From an uncultured beta proteobacterium (GTDB lineage Bacteria; Pseudomonadota; Gammaproteobacteria; Burkholderiales; Rhodocyclaceae): 17,325 nucleotides of DNA. Positions 1 through 7,146 of this stretch are shown here, piece by piece. How positions within the stretch are numbered: position 1 is the first letter of the stretch; each line of letters begins with the position of its first letter. The notes under the pieces were generated by a model, which was not told the DNA's origin, searched no databases, and worked only from the letters and a program-made list of their open reading frames with translations. The position numbers and the translations under genes are program-made. The stretch covers positions 1 to 17,325 of the forward strand of contig CAIZKA010000042.1 of NCBI GenBank assembly GCA_903933395.1. Reading direction: 5' to 3'.

Positions 1-1
1 A

Positions 2-217
2 AACTGGGAACTGTCTGCCGCGCGGGCGGCCAGCGTGGTGCGGCTGTTTATCGATACCGAAGTGGATCCGCGGCGCCTGACGGCGACGGGCTATGCGGAT
101 CAGCGACCGGTTGCGGACAATGCCACGTCAGAAGGGCGGCAGAGCAACCGTCGCGTGGCTATCACGATCGAGTCACGAGCCACGGACCAGCGGGTGGACG
201 TGCCTCTCCAGGACTGA
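2..217 (+). CDS. C-terminal end of a MotB/MotD-type flagellar stator protein (partial)
   Basis: The gene enters from the left edge; only the last 71 residues are visible, read from base 2 to a TGA at 215-217. They form the second half of an OmpA-like peptidoglycan-binding domain: NWELSAARA near the edge, then LTATGYADQRPVADN and SEGRQSNRRVAI. These are the signatures by which MotB-family stator subunits grip the cell wall while the N-terminal helix forms the proton channel with MotA. The channel part lies outside the window. The flagellar setting favours MotB or its paralogue MotD over a general OmpA/Pal protein, but the visible part cannot separate MotB from MotD. It converges on flgN with 34 bases between stop codons. 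Family assignment is strong; the exact name is inference. Confidence 0.85.
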   Translation, partial: NWELSAARAASVVRLFIDTEVDPRRLTATGYADQRPVADNATSEGRQSNRRVAITIESRATDQRVDVPLQD

Positions 218-251
218 AATCCCCTGGAACGAGCGGCGTAGCGGGGCAGAT

Positions 252-722
252 TCACGCGCTGCCCAGCGGTCGCCGGCCAGCCCCGGTCTGGCGCTGACCA
301 TCGGCGCCATAAGTGCCGGGATCGGCGGCTTTGCCCAGGAGTGCGTCGAGCGCTTGCTGGTTTTGCTGGAGACCAGCGGCAATCAGCTTGCCATTGATCT
401 CATTGTCGCGCCTGGCTTTGCCCGCCAGATCCAGGTAGAGCTTCCAGACATTGCGCGGGGAGCCTGCAGATGCAGCCGGGTTGGCTGCCAGCCAGGCGTT
501 GACGCCTTTCAGTCCGGCGCCGAAACCGGCAGCGTCAAGTGCGGTTTCGCGTTGTGATTCGAGAACGGCGATGCGTGTCGCCAATTCGGATTTTTTCCCG
601 GCGATCGCAGGCAGTTGATCGACGTCGCCGGAAATGAGAGCGCTGCGCTCGGCGGTGATGATGTCAATGAAACGTTTCAGGTCAGCGACCGTCTGTTCCA
701 GCAGAGTGTCGATTGCGGTCAA
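252..722 (-). CDS. flgN: FlgN, export chaperone for FlgK and FlgL
   Basis: FlgN binds the C-termini of the junction proteins FlgK and FlgL in the cytoplasm and escorts them to the flagellar export apparatus. The product is about 156 residues, all-helical in appearance with heptad-like leucines (start LTAIDTLLEQTVADLKRF, later ALDALLGKA) and no membrane segment, which fits the family. The frame stays open further upstream to ATG codons at 776-782, but that extension overlaps flgM out of frame and reads cysteine- and arginine-rich. I therefore place the start at TTG 722, 13 bases after the flgM stop, where FlgN-like sequence begins. No clear ribosome binding site precedes it, so the start is uncertain; translation coupled to flgM is likely. 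The flgM-flgN order and the flgK/flgL genes in the same cluster support the call. Confidence 0.85.
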   Translation of the reverse strand: MTAIDTLLEQTVADLKRFIDIITAERSALISGDVDQLPAIAGKKSELATRIAVLESQRETALDAAGFGAGLKGVNAWLAANPAASAGSPRNVWKLYLDLAGKARRDNEINGKLIAAGLQQNQQALDALLGKAADPGTYGADGQRQTGAGRRPLGSA

Positions 723-735
723 GGCGATGAGTCGT

Positions 736-1032
736 TCAGGCGGTCGGACGGTCTTTCGCCAGCAGGTCGCGCACATCATCAATCAGGCGACTGGCGATTT
801 TTTCGGCGTCGATCTTGAAATGGCCTTCGGCTATCGCTTGCCGGATTTCCGCCACACGCTGACTATCGAAGGGAGCCGTTGCCGCGCCCAGCGCCGAGGT
901 CTGTTGCAGGTGCATGGATACCGACGCATCGCCGGCGGCCGAGGAAGCCGGCGTTGTTGCAGCACTCGCCGCAGCCTGATTGCGGGCCTTCAGGGGAGTG
1001 GCGGGCGAGGGTATCGAGGAGTTGATTTTCAT
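736..1032 (-). CDS. flgM: FlgM, anti-sigma-28 factor
   Basis: FlgM binds sigma-28 (FliA) in the cytoplasm and blocks late flagellar genes until the finished hook-basal body exports it. The 98-residue product starts MKINSSIP and has a low-complexity, alanine/serine/threonine-rich N-terminal half, as expected of a disordered export-competent segment. The C-terminal half carries the family signature: FDSQRVAEIRQAIAEGHFKI followed by DAEKIASRLIDDVRDLL, the helices that wrap sigma-28. I chose ATG 1032 because an AGCAGGTG sequence lies about 8 bases upstream; a GTG three codons earlier (1041) is in frame but less well placed. A sigma-28-type promoter lies just upstream (1068-1094), so FlgM is probably made under the control of the factor it inhibits. 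flgN follows after 13 bases. Confidence 0.95.
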   Translation of the reverse strand: MKINSSIPSPATPLKARNQAAASAATTPASSAAGDASVSMHLQQTSALGAATAPFDSQRVAEIRQAIAEGHFKIDAEKIASRLIDDVRDLLAKDRPTA

Positions 1033-1067
1033 GGAATGCACCTGCTAAGGTTTTGAGCTTGCCAGAC

Positions 1068-1094
1068 TTAACGGCCCCAGACGGCCGGACTTTA
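1068..1094 (-). promoter_or_regulatory. Sigma-28 (FliA) promoter of flgM
   Basis: On the minus strand the -35 element TAAAGTCC (1094-1087) is followed by exactly 11 bases and the -10 element GCCGTTAA (1075-1068). The known consensus is TAAAGTTT-N11-GCCGATAA, so the spacing is exact and only three of the sixteen defined bases differ. Transcription would begin near 1060, leaving a leader of roughly 28 bases before the flgM ATG. An A/T-rich run at about 1100-1116 lies directly upstream. It lies in the 146-base gap between flgA and flgM, so flgMN can be transcribed independently of flgA. Confidence 0.85.
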
Positions 1095-1178
1095 GCATTT
1101 ACCCGAAAATTTTTCCTGAAATCGCCAGAAAAGCGAAGAACCATTCAAGAGCGGGCGCTGATGTGGTGAGGCGGCAGA

Positions 1179-1874
1179 TCAATTGGACACCCCGACCGTG
1201 CCGTCGTTTCGCGCGATGCCTCTGATGACTTCTCCCGAAGCGAGGCGCACCTGGACGACCTGGCCCGCCGCGGCGTTGTTCAGCGCGCGCCCCTCGCTGG
1301 AGACCTGAAACCCGGCTCCTGCAGCCACTACCTTTACGTTCTGGCCCTGTTTTACCACCAGCGGCTGATTCAGCATGGCGGCGCGCAACGGTCGATTGGC
1401 GGGCAGGGAAACATTGGCGGACTGACCCAGCGCGTGGGCCGGGTCCGTCAATACGTCCGCCGGCAACTCGGCCAGGTCACCCTGGCGGAGGGTGATGTCG
1501 GCCTCGGCGATCAACTGACCGGCGCGCAGGGGGCGGGAGCTGACCAGATAGTCGACCGCGACATGAATCTGCACCGGGACATACAGGCTCCATGTGGCCC
1601 CTTCGGTGCAGCGTACCTTGACATGAGTGCGTCCCCACGGCCGGGCGGCGGCATCCATCGACACGTCGACGTTTCTGCAGCCGGCTGACAGGCTGCCGGC
1701 ATTGATGGCGCCGACATCGGAGCGTGCCTTGCCCGGCAAGCTCTGGTTCTGGACTTGCAAAAACTCCTCGATGGCTCGCTGGATGGGTTCTACATCGGCC
1801 GCCCGCGCTGCGCTTCCGATCAAAAGGAACAGCGAGAAGAACGCGGAGAGGAGGGCGGCGACCGGCATGTGCAT
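1179..1874 (-). CDS. flgA: FlgA, periplasmic P-ring assembly chaperone
   Basis: FlgA acts in the periplasm, helping FlgI subunits assemble into the P ring around the rod. The 231-residue product starts with a signal peptide (hydrophobic core LLSAFFSLFLLIG, likely cleavage after SAARA near residue 25). A SAF-like domain follows: SSRPLRAGQLIAEADI, ADVLTDPAHALGQ and LPANRPLRAAML. It ends in the typical FlgA region, VKQGQNVKVVAAGAGFQVS, AGQVVQVRLASG and a GTV strand. Enteric FlgA is about 219 residues, so it is full length. The frame has a stop codon just upstream of ATG 1874; ATG 1868 is an equally possible start and neither has a strong ribosome binding site. It is divergent from flgB. I found no sigma-54 site facing flgA in the divergent region, so its promoter is unidentified. 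Confidence 0.95.
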   Translation of the reverse strand: MHMPVAALLSAFFSLFLLIGSAARAADVEPIQRAIEEFLQVQNQSLPGKARSDVGAINAGSLSAGCRNVDVSMDAAARPWGRTHVKVRCTEGATWSLYVPVQIHVAVDYLVSSRPLRAGQLIAEADITLRQGDLAELPADVLTDPAHALGQSANVSLPANRPLRAAMLNQPLVVKQGQNVKVVAAGAGFQVSSEGRALNNAAAGQVVQVRLASGEVIRGIARNDGTVGVSN

Positions 1875-1946
1875 GGCTTAAGAATACATCACGATGCCTT
1901 TGTCACGGATGCGTTCGGCAGATTCCGGGGCACATCCCGTTTCGGG

Positions 1947-2003
1947 CGGCAACTTTTGCCGTGTCGTTGTCACGCATTTGCCACGGCGAGGGTGACTCTT
2001 GCC
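1947..2003. promoter_or_regulatory. Inverted repeat and phased TTGCC motifs upstream of flgB (candidate activator sites)
   Basis: In the 244-base flgA-flgB divergent region, CGGCAA (1947-1952), CTT and TTGCCG (1956-1961) form a perfect 6-base-arm inverted repeat. The right half-site recurs as TTGCCA at 1978 and TTGCCG at 1999, so TTGCC starts at 1956, 1978 and 1999, steps of 22 and 21 bases, about two helical turns. The array lies roughly 55-110 bases upstream of the sigma-54-type site, a normal distance for an enhancer-binding activator. An almost identical inverted repeat lies next to the flgK promoter. The protein that binds is not known from this sequence. Confidence 0.5.
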
Positions 2004-2057
2004 GGCAGCGGTCGTCGTGAAGCCCGGTTTGTTGCTGGCAGAGGGGATATCGGCACA

Positions 2058-2073
2058 TGGCATGGATGCTGCA
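2058..2073 (+). promoter_or_regulatory. Sigma-54 (RpoN) promoter of the flgB operon
   Basis: The sequence TGGCAT-GGATG-CTGCA keeps the essential -24 GG (2059-2060) and -12 GC (2071-2072) with the required 10 bases between them. It differs from the consensus TGGCAC-N5-TTGCA at two positions. Transcription would start near 2084, leaving a leader of about 35 bases before the flgB ATG. Early rod and hook genes are under sigma-54 in many polarly flagellated proteobacteria, which fits the position. Confidence 0.7.
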
Positions 2074-2118
2074 TAGATCACGCTATAAAACTTTTTTGAG
2101 CACTTTGCGACCGATATC

Positions 2119-2523
2119 ATGATCGACCGGATTGGCGACAAACTCAGGGTTCAGCATGCCGCACTCGACGTGCTGGCCCATCGGCAGGAACTCCTGGCTT
2201 CCAATATTGCCAATGCCGACACACCGCACTTCAAGGCACGCGATATCGACTTCAAGGATGCGCTGGGTGCGGCGCTTGCCGGACGTCGGAGTGGCGATGT
2301 CGGCATGCTGGCAACATCGCCGCGGCATCTGGGAGGTGCAGCCGGATCGTCCTTCGCCGGCGCCGTCAAATACCGCACGGAATTTCAGCCCAGCGTCGAC
2401 GGCAATACCGTGAATATGGATATCGAGCGCAGCGCTTTCGCCGAGAACTCGCTGCGACTGGAGGCCGCTCTGACATTCATTAACAGCGATTTCAAGACCT
2501 TGCAACTGGCGATGAGCCAGTAA
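2119..2523 (+). CDS. flgB: FlgB, proximal rod protein
   Basis: FlgB is a periplasmic rod subunit at the base of the flagellar axle, exported by the flagellar type III system. The product is 134 residues, close to the usual size. It carries the rod-protein N-terminal motif RQELLASNIANADTPHFKARDIDF near residues 23-45 and the C-terminal helix with AENSLRLEAALTFIN, both of which polymerise as coiled coils. There is no signal peptide, as expected for a type III substrate. The ATG at 2119 gives the standard MID start, although no strong ribosome binding site precedes it. It is the first gene of the rightward operon; flgC starts 5 bases after the stop codon. Confidence 0.97.
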   Translation: MIDRIGDKLRVQHAALDVLAHRQELLASNIANADTPHFKARDIDFKDALGAALAGRRSGDVGMLATSPRHLGGAAGSSFAGAVKYRTEFQPSVDGNTVNMDIERSAFAENSLRLEAALTFINSDFKTLQLAMSQ

Positions 2524-2528
2524 GCGCC

Positions 2529-2930
2529 ATGAGCTCATTCAGCATCTTTTCCATCGCCGGTTCCGCACTGACTGCGCAATCGGCCCGCCTCAATGCAGTT
2601 GCAAGCAATCTGGCCAACGCCGACAGCGTGGTCGGGGCCGATGGCCAGCCGTATCGCGCCAAGCAGGTGGTATTCAAGGCGACGCCGGTCGAAGGTGGCG
2701 GCATCGGGGTGCGGGTTACGCGAGTGGTCGAGAGCGCGGCGCCGCTGCGCAAGATTTACGACCCGTCGAACCCGGCGGCGAACGATCAGGGCTATGTCGC
2801 GATGCCGAACGTGAACGTGGTCGACGAGATGGTCAACATGATTTCCGCATCACGTTCATACCAGAACAACGTCGAGGTGCTGAACACCGCAAAGTCCTTG
2901 GCGCAAAAAACGCTGGCGATCGGGCAGTAG
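2529..2930 (+). CDS. flgC: FlgC, proximal rod protein
   Basis: FlgC is a rod subunit stacked with FlgB in the proximal rod. The 133-residue product matches the family length. The N-terminal rod motif reads AVASNLANADSV, the middle holds GQPYRAKQVVF and VRVTRVVES, and the C-terminal part carries the FlgC hallmark GYVAMPNVNVVDEMVNMISA followed by SRSYQNNVEVLNT. It starts 5 bases after flgB and is probably translated by coupling, since the spacer has no clear ribosome binding site. The next gene, flgD, follows after 21 bases with a GGAAG binding site. Confidence 0.97.
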   Translation: MSSFSIFSIAGSALTAQSARLNAVASNLANADSVVGADGQPYRAKQVVFKATPVEGGGIGVRVTRVVESAAPLRKIYDPSNPAANDQGYVAMPNVNVVDEMVNMISASRSYQNNVEVLNTAKSLAQKTLAIGQ

Positions 2931-2951
2931 GCCCTTTAAAAGGAAGATGAC

Positions 2952-3635
2952 ATGACAACAACCGTAACTGCAGGGGTCTCAGGCGTTGCCCAGGCGCTGA
3001 TCGATTCGGTCAATGGCGCGGCAAGCACGAAAGCCACGAACACCACGAACGAGGCGCAGGATCGCTTCCTGAAACTGCTGACGACCCAGCTCAAGAACCA
3101 GGATCCGCTGAACCCGATGGACAACGCCCAGATGACTTCGCAACTGGCGCAGATCAGTACCGTCGATGGCATCGAGAAATTGAATGCAACCTTGCAGAAG
3201 CTGCTGTCGAGCACCGTCGATGGCGAGGCCATGCAGGCGGCCGCGCTGGTAGGGCATCAGGTGATGGTGGCCGGCAGCGGACTCAAACTGACGGACAGTG
3301 GCGCGGCGGGTGGCCTGGAACTGACCGCGGCGGCGGATCGGGTGGTTCTGACCATCAAGGACCCCAACGGTTTGCCGCTCAAAACCATTGACCTCGGCGC
3401 CCTCGACGCTGGCGCACACAACTTTGCCTGGGACGGCAAGACCGATTCCGGCGCGCAGGCGGTAAATGGGACCTACAGCATCTCGGTTGCCGCCAAGCGG
3501 GGGAGCGAGACGGTGGGTGCATCACCTCTGGAACTTGCCGGAGTGGTGAGTGTTAACCGAAGCAGCCAAGGTGTAACGCTCGATCTCGGGCAACTTGGAC
3601 TGGCAAGAATGAGCGACGTCAAACAAATATTCTGA
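2952..3635 (+). CDS. flgD: FlgD, hook cap / hook assembly scaffold
   Basis: FlgD caps the growing hook, lets FlgE subunits polymerise beneath it, and is then replaced by FlgK. The product is 227 residues, typical for the family. The conserved N-terminal block FLKLLTTQLKNQDPLNPMDN lies at about residues 39-58 and is followed by QMTSQLAQIST. The C-terminal half is the beta-rich FlgD domain, recognisable from FAWDGKTDSGAQAVNGTYSI and the ASPLELAGVVSVN stretch. A ribosome binding site, AAAAGGAAG, lies 6 bases before ATG 2952. flgE follows 13 bases after the stop. Confidence 0.96.
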   Translation: MTTTVTAGVSGVAQALIDSVNGAASTKATNTTNEAQDRFLKLLTTQLKNQDPLNPMDNAQMTSQLAQISTVDGIEKLNATLQKLLSSTVDGEAMQAAALVGHQVMVAGSGLKLTDSGAAGGLELTAAADRVVLTIKDPNGLPLKTIDLGALDAGAHNFAWDGKTDSGAQAVNGTYSISVAAKRGSETVGASPLELAGVVSVNRSSQGVTLDLGQLGLARMSDVKQIF

Positions 3636-3648
3636 GCGGGAGAAAAAC

Positions 3649-4947
3649 ATGGGCTTTCAACAAGGTTTGAGTGGTCTTAGCGCGTCTTCCAAGGCGCTTG
3701 ATACCGTCGGCAACAACATCGCCAACTCGGCAACGGTAGGCTTCAAGAGCGGTTCGGCACAGTTCGCCGACGTTTTTGCGGCATCCCTGAGCGGTGCCGG
3801 CGCCTCCCCGGTGGGGATCGGAGCCAAGGTGGCGGCCATCGTTCAGCAATTTACCCAGGGCAATATTTCCGTCACCAACAATCCGCTGGATACGGCGATC
3901 AATGGCGGCGGATTTTTCCAGATGGACGATGGGGCCGGCGGAACGGTCTACGGCCGCAACGGCCAGTTTCAGCTCGACAAGGATGGCTTTATCGTCAGCG
4001 CCCAGGGCTTGCAACTGAAGGGCATCGCGGCCGTCAATGGCGTGATTGCGGCCGGCTCGCCGGCGGTCCCGCTGCGCCTGTTCGACCCGACGCAGAGTTT
4101 GTCCGGTACGCCGCAAGCGACGGGTGGCAGCACGTCGGCGACCGGGATTCAGGCCAACGTCAACCTCGATTCGCGGCTGGGTATCCCGGTCACCGCGCCA
4201 TTCGACTTTGGTGATCCCACCTCATACAACCAGTCGACGGCGACGACCATCTATGACAGCCTGGGCAATCCGCACACGTACTCGATGTATTTCGTCAAGG
4301 GTGCGGCTGCAAATACCTGGAAGGCCTATGCGACGATCACGAACCCGGCTGGCGCAGTACCGACGTTTCTCGATCTGTCCGGCGGCGGCGTGACCGCTCT
4401 TGGGACCTTGACCTTCAATACATCGGGCGCGCTCACCTCGCCGGCGCTTGCCGCATCGCTCACCGATGCGCAACTGGGTTATTCCGGAGCGGTTACCTCG
4501 CCGCAGTTATTTCCGGTCGATTTCAGCGGATCCACCCAGTACGGCGCGCAGTTCGCGGTGAATGCCATGGTTCAGGATGGATACGCTTCGGGTACGCTGG
4601 CCGGCTTCAATATCGGCAAGGATGGCGTCGTGCTGGGTCGTTATACCAATGGCCAGACCAACCCGGTGGGCCAGGTCATCCTTGCCGGTTTCCGCAACCC
4701 GCAGGGTTTGCAGCCCCTGGGCGACAACCGCTGGGCGCAATCGCCGACGAGCGGCGATCCGATTATCGGCGTGCCGGGATCCTCCGGCCAGTACGGCGTG
4801 CTGCAGGCCTCCGGACTTGAAGATTCCAACGTGGATCTGACGGCCGAACTGGTCAACATGATCACTCAGCAGCGGTCCTATCAGGCCAACGCACAGACCA
4901 TCAAGACGCAGGACAGCATCCTGCAAACCCTGGTCAACCTGCGCTGA
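3649..4947 (+). CDS. flgE: FlgE, main flagellar hook protein
   Basis: FlgE polymerises into the curved hook that joins rod and filament. The 432-residue product begins with the axial-protein motif (GNNIANSATVGFKSG, residues 21-35) and the hook-type core with NPLDTAINGGGFF and YGRNGQFQLDKDGF. It ends with the standard C-terminal helix DSNVDLTAELVNMITQQRSY, QANAQTIKTQDSIL and LVNLR. This tail matches that of well-known enteric FlgE closely, and the gene sits directly after flgD, so this is the canonical hook gene. A GGGAG ribosome binding site lies 6 bases upstream of the ATG. A second, more divergent hook-like gene lies downstream of flgF. Confidence 0.95.
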   Translation: MGFQQGLSGLSASSKALDTVGNNIANSATVGFKSGSAQFADVFAASLSGAGASPVGIGAKVAAIVQQFTQGNISVTNNPLDTAINGGGFFQMDDGAGGTVYGRNGQFQLDKDGFIVSAQGLQLKGIAAVNGVIAAGSPAVPLRLFDPTQSLSGTPQATGGSTSATGIQANVNLDSRLGIPVTAPFDFGDPTSYNQSTATTIYDSLGNPHTYSMYFVKGAAANTWKAYATITNPAGAVPTFLDLSGGGVTALGTLTFNTSGALTSPALAASLTDAQLGYSGAVTSPQLFPVDFSGSTQYGAQFAVNAMVQDGYASGTLAGFNIGKDGVVLGRYTNGQTNPVGQVILAGFRNPQGLQPLGDNRWAQSPTSGDPIIGVPGSSGQYGVLQASGLEDSNVDLTAELVNMITQQRSYQANAQTIKTQDSILQTLVNLR

Positions 4948-4996
4948 AAGTCGGCGCTGACGACACGGCGAACCAAGAGACGAACCGGGCGGCGAC

Positions 4997-5749
4997 ATGG
5001 ACAGACTGATCTACACGGCAATGACCGGTGCCAGCCAGATGCTGAACCGGCAGGCGGCGGTGGCCCACAATCTTGCCAATGTCAATTCGACCGGGTATCG
5101 GGCCGAGGAACACCAGTTGCGCGCTGTTCAGGTGCAGTCAACTGCCCAGCAGAAGGGCCTCGCGACGCGCGCTTTGACCGTCGATGCCAGCACCCACACC
5201 AACTACAGCTCCGGCCCGATGATCACCACCGGTCGGGCGCTGGACATGGCCGTGCAGGGATCCGGCTGGATTGCCCTGCAATTGCCGGACGGCAGCGAGG
5301 CCTATACCCGCAACGGCAGCCTCGAACTCAATGTCCTGGGAATTGTCCAGACCCGTAGCGGCTTGACCGTGCAAGGCGACGGCGGGCCAATCAACATCCC
5401 GCCTGAGCAAAAAATCAGCGTAGGCAACGATGGCACGATCTCCACGCTGCCGGAGTCGGGCGTCCAGAACACGGTAAGCATTATCGGTCGGGTCAAGCTG
5501 GTCAATCCGCCGGCATCCGATCTGGTTCGCGGCGAAGACGGCCTGTTTCGTCTGCGTGACGGCTCGGCTGCGCCGGTTGATGAGGGCGTCAAGGTCGCGA
5601 CTGGAACCCTCGAAGGCAGCAACGTCAATCCGGCTGAACAAATGGTGGCAATGATTTCGCTGGCGCGGCAATTCGAGATGCAATTGAAACTGCTGTCGAC
5701 GGCCGACGCCAATGACCGGGCCGCAACGCAAATTCTCTCCTTGCGCTAG
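4997..5749 (+). CDS. flgF: FlgF, proximal rod protein
   Basis: FlgF is a rod subunit between the proximal FlgB/FlgC part and the distal FlgG part. The product is 250 residues (enteric FlgF is 251). It starts MDRLIYTAMTGA and has the rod motif HNLANVNSTGYRAEEHQL, the central ALDMAVQGSGWIALQLPDG and AYTRNGSLELNVLG, and a C-terminal helix with EGSNVNPAEQMVAMISLARQ. These are FlgF-specific versions of the shared rod/hook motifs. Forty-nine bases separate it from flgE, with no strong ribosome binding site. Downstream, 77 bases separate it from the second hook-like gene. Confidence 0.95.
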   Translation: MDRLIYTAMTGASQMLNRQAAVAHNLANVNSTGYRAEEHQLRAVQVQSTAQQKGLATRALTVDASTHTNYSSGPMITTGRALDMAVQGSGWIALQLPDGSEAYTRNGSLELNVLGIVQTRSGLTVQGDGGPINIPPEQKISVGNDGTISTLPESGVQNTVSIIGRVKLVNPPASDLVRGEDGLFRLRDGSAAPVDEGVKVATGTLEGSNVNPAEQMVAMISLARQFEMQLKLLSTADANDRAATQILSLR

Positions 5750-5758
5750 GAATACGCC

Positions 5759-5830
5759 ATGAGCCACGCTTCCCGAATTGCCAGGATCGATCCGAACGTG
5801 CAACAGACACCAGGGAGATCTGAATCATGA
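5759..5830 (+). other. Possible 23-codon leader ORF upstream of the second hook gene
   Basis: Nine bases after the flgF stop an ATG opens a 23-residue frame (MSHASRIARIDPNVQQT...). Its TGA overlaps the ATG of the next gene in an ATGA arrangement at 5827-5830. AGGAA lies about 8 bases before the ATG, so translation is plausible. I recognise no family and the frame is too short to judge coding character. It may be a leader that couples translation of flgF to the following gene, or chance. Confidence 0.25.
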
Positions 5831-7098
5831 GTTTTGCATCGAGCCTGAGCGGACTGAATGCCGCCTCGACAGCGATCGACGTCATCGGCAACAACATTGC
5901 GAATTCGCAGACCATCGGCTTCAAGAGCTCGCAAGCGCGCTTCGCCGACCAGCTCGTCGCCGCGGCATCCGGCGATCCGTCGGCCGGAGCAGCAAGCGGC
6001 GGCGTCAGTGCGGACATCCTCAACCAGAAGTTCGATCAGGGAGTTGCGCTGCAAAGCGACAACCCGCTCGATATGGCGATCACCGGGCCGGGGTTCTTCC
6101 GCCTGAACAGGGGTGGCGAAATTACTTATACCCGCGATGGCCAGTTTCAACTGACCTATGACGCCAGCACACCAAACCAGCGCGCTGTCGTCAATCGCAG
6201 CGGTCTCAATGTGACCGGGTATGCGGCCGACTACAGCACTGATCCCCAGGGCGTGATTGCAACGACGTCGGCGCCACAGAATATTTTCATTGACCCGGTC
6301 ATGCCTGCCGCCGCCACCAGCAGGGTGTCGGTCGGTGCCAGCCTGGACGCGCGGGCCGCTCCCCCGACGGTCGCACCTTTCGCCGCGAACAATGTACTGA
6401 GCTATAACCATTCGACGGCGCTCGCCGTGTTCGATGCGACGGGCGCCACCCATGACCTGAGAATGTACTTTTCAAAATCCTCGCCGGGGAATCTCTGGGA
6501 TCTCCATACCACGCTGGATGGCGCCTCCCAGACCGGGCCGGTCAGCCTGAGTTTCGATACCGATGGCTTGATGACGACCGCCATGCCCCTGGCAGCGCAG
6601 ACCTACGCCCTGGGTGGTGGCGGCAGTTTGTCCGTCACCCTTGATCTGGACGGAAGCGTTCAGTACGGCAACCCGTTCGGTGTCAGCTCGATGACCCAGG
6701 ATGGCTACGGTGCCGGCGCGATTGACGGCTCGGTCGGCATCCGCGTCGGTACCGATGGCGTCATTAGCGCGTATTACTCCAACGGCCAGTCGCGCAAGGT
6801 GGCGCAGGTCGTGCTCGCCAATTTCGTCAATCCCAATGCGTTGATCAGCCTGGGCGACAACCAGTGGTTGGCGAATGCGGATCCGGTGAGGGGTACCGGC
6901 GCGGAACTTCTCGATACGCCAAGAGGGAGTCGCGGATTTGGGCTGGGCAGCATTCAGGGATCCGCCAGGGAGCAATCCAATGTCGACCTGACGACCGAAC
7001 TGGTGGCGCTGATCCAACAGCAGCGCAACTATCAGGCGAGCGCTCAGAGCTTGAAGATTCTTGACCAGGTTCTGCAAAACCTGGCGCGAGCCACCTGA
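5827..7098 (+). CDS. Second, divergent FlgE-like hook protein
   Basis: This 423-residue protein has the full architecture of a hook protein. Residues 1-40 align without gaps to the flgE product upstream (25 of 40 identical), including GNNIANSQTIGFKSS. The core has NPLDMAITGPGFF and YTRDGQFQL, and the last 40 residues (SNVDLTTELV..., 23 of 40 identical to FlgE) form the polymerisation helix. It lacks the extra segment found near the N-terminus of the rod protein FlgG, so it is hook-like, not rod-like. The tail ends LARAT where canonical FlgE ends LVNLR. GGGAG lies 8 bases before the ATG. Its place between flgF and flgG departs from the usual flgBCDEFGHIJKL order. It could form a hook segment, an alternative hook, or a rod-hook adaptor; the sequence does not decide. 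Confidence 0.9.
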   Translation: MSFASSLSGLNAASTAIDVIGNNIANSQTIGFKSSQARFADQLVAAASGDPSAGAASGGVSADILNQKFDQGVALQSDNPLDMAITGPGFFRLNRGGEITYTRDGQFQLTYDASTPNQRAVVNRSGLNVTGYAADYSTDPQGVIATTSAPQNIFIDPVMPAAATSRVSVGASLDARAAPPTVAPFAANNVLSYNHSTALAVFDATGATHDLRMYFSKSSPGNLWDLHTTLDGASQTGPVSLSFDTDGLMTTAMPLAAQTYALGGGGSLSVTLDLDGSVQYGNPFGVSSMTQDGYGAGAIDGSVGIRVGTDGVISAYYSNGQSRKVAQVVLANFVNPNALISLGDNQWLANADPVRGTGAELLDTPRGSRGFGLGSIQGSAREQSNVDLTTELVALIQQQRNYQASAQSLKILDQVLQNLARAT

Positions 7099-7146
7099 GC
7101 CATGACCGCAATCAAACCTTTCCCGCTTTGTCAGGAGTAACTCACG

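Noticed and set aside
208..264. Hairpins CCAGG/CCTGG and GGGCAG/CTGCCC between the stator gene and flgN as a terminator
   Set aside because: Stems are only 5-6 pairs with long loops and no T-run follows on either strand.
1900..2060. A sigma-54 promoter facing flgA in the divergent region
   Set aside because: I checked each GC-N10-CC possibility on the plus strand by eye and none fitted, so no promoter is assigned to flgA.
2086..2118. TAAA and ACCGATA before flgB resembling a sigma-28 promoter
   Set aside because: The elements are about four bases too far apart, and transcription would start inside flgB.
5784..5793. GGATCGATCC palindrome between flgF and the second hook gene
   Set aside because: A 10-base palindrome without partner elements is expected by chance in a window of this size.
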